Part shown: one piece after another, positions 62,286 to 64,000 of the stretch
Layout: each line of letters opens with the position of its first letter
How positions within the stretch are numbered: the stretch's first letter is position 1
Source: Nitratireductor mangrovi
GTDB lineage: Bacteria > Pseudomonadota > Alphaproteobacteria > Rhizobiales > Rhizobiaceae
Direction: 5' to 3'
NCBI RefSeq assembly: GCF_007922615.2
Contig: NZ_CP042301.2
Span: 2,790,001 to 2,854,000, forward strand
DNA length: 64,000 nt
The notes under the pieces: generated by a model
What the model was told of the DNA's origin: nothing
Database searches by the model: none
What the model saw: only the letters and a program-made list of their open reading frames with translations
Position numbers and translations under genes: made by a program

Positions 62286-63845
62286 TCAGCAGCGGCGGTA
62301 AAACGTATTGCCGACAACAAAGCCGTCGAGCCCGGTATCACGCGCATAAGCGGCAAGGTCGCTCATGCGGTTGATGAAGCCGCGGCCGGAAAAATTGAGC
62401 GAAGTGTTGCAGAGCACGCCGTAGCCGGTGGTGTTCCTGAATTCGGTCAGAAGCGCATGCATCTGCGGGTTTTGTATCTCTGTAATGGTCTGCGCCCGCG
62501 CCGATCCGTCGACATGGGTGACCGCCTTCAGCGCATCTGTCTTCACGCGCTGGAAGAAGAGCATATGCGGGCTCGGCCCGTGATGCTCGAAATGGCGGTC
62601 AAGTTCCTCCTCGAGCAGGATCGGCGCGATCGGGCGAAATCCCTCGCGCTTCTTGATCTCATTGAGGTGCTTGTGGGTCTCGGCGGTGAAAGGCGCGGCG
62701 ATCAGCGAGCGGTTCCCCAGCGCCCGCGGCCCGATCTCGTAACGGCCCTGCACCCAGGCGAAGATCGCGCCCTCGGCCAGCAGCCGGACGATCTCGGCAT
62801 CGTCGCGCGGTTTCGCCTCGAAACCCGAGAGGTCGGCCGCGTCATGCTCGAACGCCTCGCCGGCATAAACCGTCCAGTCGATCTTGGCATGGCCGGTGAG
62901 CCGCCACTGCGCATCGGCGGCGGTACCGATCGCCGAGCCGGAATCGTTGGTGCAGGGCTGCACGAAGACATCCGCGAACAAGCCCGACCCGATCCACTCG
63001 CTGTTCCAGTCGCAATTGAGACCGCAACCACCCGAGACCAGCAGCGGCAGGCCATCCCTCATCTCGCGCTTCGCGAAATCGGCGAACCGCTGAAAGATCT
63101 CGTCCTGGAACCGTCGGGCAAGGTTGCGGAAATCCTGGCTGTCCAGCCCGATGTCGCAGAACGGCGTGTCGGTGAAGTCGGCCTTGCGCAACGGCGCGGC
63201 GACCGCATCCCAAGCGATCAGCCTTTTGATCAGCGCCCGCTCCTCCGGCGTCTCGGTCGTGTCGTGGCCGTAGCCTGCGATCGCCATCAGCTTGCCGGCG
63301 TCTTCGCGCCGCGACTTGCGCGCGTCGACCGGCAACGTCGGATCGGCCAGGCCGTAAAGAAAGCCATATTTGTGGCCAGGCCCGGACATCGGCGTGCCGA
63401 GCTTCGTGATGCGGAGATTTTCATCGATGCGGTAGAAGCTGCCGATCACGCCTTCCCAGACCAGCGCGTAGCAGGGCTGCCCCTGCTCGAAAGGCGACAT
63501 GGCGTAGCTGCCGAGAATGTGCGACCGCTCGTGCGAGGAGGAGAAATAGCGGATGTCGCGACCCTGGAAGCGATAGGGCCGTTCGATGGTACCGACCTCG
63601 CTTTCGCCGAAATAGCCCGCGCCGATCGGATCAGCCATGGGCCGAAACGACCGCAGCCAGCCAGAGACCGCCACCACGTCCGGCACGCCTTCGGTCAGCG
63701 AAAGCCCGTGCATCATCAGTTCCGGCGTGATCGGCCCGTAGCGGGGACCCGAATCCTTCTCAGCCTCGATCGAGAAGGCGAGGTGCCCGTCGTCCAGCAT
63801 GGCGACATGGCCGTCATGGCCGGGCTTGTAGGCGAAGATTTTCAT
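62286..63845 (-). CDS. NodU/CmcH-family O-carbamoyltransferase
   Basis: 519 residues. The N-terminal YrdC/Kae1-like part contains YKPGHDGHVA in place of the usual HD-S/G-A motif and LVSGGCGLNCDWN, and the C-terminal carbamoyl domain has WVQGRYEIGPRALGNRSL. It transfers carbamoyl from carbamoyl phosphate via an adenylate to a hydroxyl of a sugar or natural product. The start at 63845 begins the conserved domain; the frame is open to 63920 but that includes the upstream region. Confidence 0.88.
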   Translation of the reverse strand: MKIFAYKPGHDGHVAMLDDGHLAFSIEAEKDSGPRYGPITPELMMHGLSLTEGVPDVVAVSGWLRSFRPMADPIGAGYFGESEVGTIERPYRFQGRDIRYFSSSHERSHILGSYAMSPFEQGQPCYALVWEGVIGSFYRIDENLRITKLGTPMSGPGHKYGFLYGLADPTLPVDARKSRREDAGKLMAIAGYGHDTTETPEERALIKRLIAWDAVAAPLRKADFTDTPFCDIGLDSQDFRNLARRFQDEIFQRFADFAKREMRDGLPLLVSGGCGLNCDWNSEWIGSGLFADVFVQPCTNDSGSAIGTAADAQWRLTGHAKIDWTVYAGEAFEHDAADLSGFEAKPRDDAEIVRLLAEGAIFAWVQGRYEIGPRALGNRSLIAAPFTAETHKHLNEIKKREGFRPIAPILLEEELDRHFEHHGPSPHMLFFQRVKTDALKAVTHVDGSARAQTITEIQNPQMHALLTEFRNTTGYGVLCNTSLNFSGRGFINRMSDLAAYARDTGLDGFVVGNTFYRRC

Positions 63846-63917
63846 GAAGGCTCCGGGCGGGCGGTCGGCAAGGATGGGTAGACAGTACGCGCGTCCATGT
63901 CCAGACGCGGACCGCCT

Positions 63918-63942
63918 CAAGCTATCTGGTACAGATAGCTTG
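63918..63942. promoter_or_regulatory. Perfect 11-bp inverted repeat upstream of the carbamoyltransferase gene
   Basis: CAAGCTATCTG (63918-63928) is mirrored exactly by CAGATAGCTTG (63932-63942) around GTA. It lies 73 bases before the carbamoyltransferase start in an otherwise empty stretch (63846-64000). No T-run follows on either strand, so it looks like an operator for a dimeric regulator rather than a terminator. Confidence 0.6.
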
Positions 63943-64000
63943 CCGCTACCAGCCGTTGGACGCGGACGCGTCTCACATCGCCATAGCCCGGAAGTCAGCC

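Noticed and set aside
1..64000. CRISPR arrays, tRNA or rRNA genes, insertion sequences, integrases
   Set aside because: No spaced direct repeats, cloverleaf-like segments with tRNA-conserved loops, transposase motifs or terminal inverted repeats were noticed on either strand.

Overview
The window is a GC-rich, gene-dense stretch of chromosome-type DNA from an alphaproteobacterium, most likely a Rhizobiales/Phyllobacteriaceae member (Pseudaminobacter, Mesorhizobium, Aminobacter or Nitratireductor-like). The reasons are the soxSRT / soxVWXYZABCD gene order, an Ehu/Eut ectoine-type catabolic island, and many TRAP and ABC uptake systems each paired with a GntR, IclR, MarR or Lrp regulator. The genus is inference. 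I see no tRNA, rRNA, CRISPR array, insertion sequence, integrase or phage gene. No gene-free stretch exceeds 300 bases; the longest is about 226 bases (2172-2397).

Layout. (1) 1-2171: the end of a TonB-dependent receptor, overlapped by a CHASE2 adenylate cyclase. (2) 2341-11914: a catabolic block with a DctPQM TRAP transporter, MarR and IclR regulators, an FAD ferredoxin reductase, a single-polypeptide Rieske oxygenase, a glutamine-synthetase-like ligase and a formamidase/acetamidase. (3) 11971-26224: a complete thiosulfate-oxidation (Sox) locus. A DUF302 protein and a secreted metallo-beta-lactamase-fold hydrolase lie at its left edge. The leftward soxS-soxR-soxT operon and the rightward soxVWXYZABCD operon follow, then a short cytochrome and flavocytochrome c sulfide dehydrogenase (soxEF-like), and a second YeeE/YedE sulfur permease closes the locus. 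(4) 26379-39479: an ectoine/hydroxyectoine-type uptake and degradation island. The leftward genes are ehuBCDA-eutBC, an Lrp regulator, an aldehyde dehydrogenase, an M24-fold hydrolase and an aminotransferase. The rightward genes are doeA, an M20 deacetylase and a GntR regulator. (5) 39476-42865: a SsuABC/TauABC-type ABC importer with a GntR regulator. (6) 43015-46415: a membrane cytochrome-b-like/2Fe-2S ferredoxin fusion coupled to a large MscS channel. (7) 46595-52148: a tightly packed operon of four glycosyltransferases and a polysaccharide deacetylase-like protein. (8) 52142-58120: an oligopeptide-type ABC importer. (9) 58260-63845: a histidine phosphatase, a second large MscS channel, an FkbM methyltransferase and a NodU/CmcH-family carbamoyltransferase.

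How it works together. The Sox genes encode the full periplasmic multienzyme system: SoxXA couples thiosulfate to SoxYZ, SoxB hydrolyses the sulfate, and SoxCD oxidises the sulfane sulfur, so no stored sulfur is expected. SoxV/W/S supply thiol reductant. SoxR carries Cys42 and Cys108, the spacing of the persulfide-sensing ArsR repressors BigR and SqrR. AT-rich dyads lie in the soxS-soxV and soxW-soxX gaps, before soxC, and before the flanking hydrolase gene. The Ehu/Eut island would import ectoines, open the ring with metal-ligand-deficient M24 hydrolases, deacylate the product, and feed diaminobutyrate through the aminotransferase and aldehyde dehydrogenase toward aspartate. A 10-bp site present twice in opposite orientation in the ehuB-doeA gap is a candidate regulator-binding pair.
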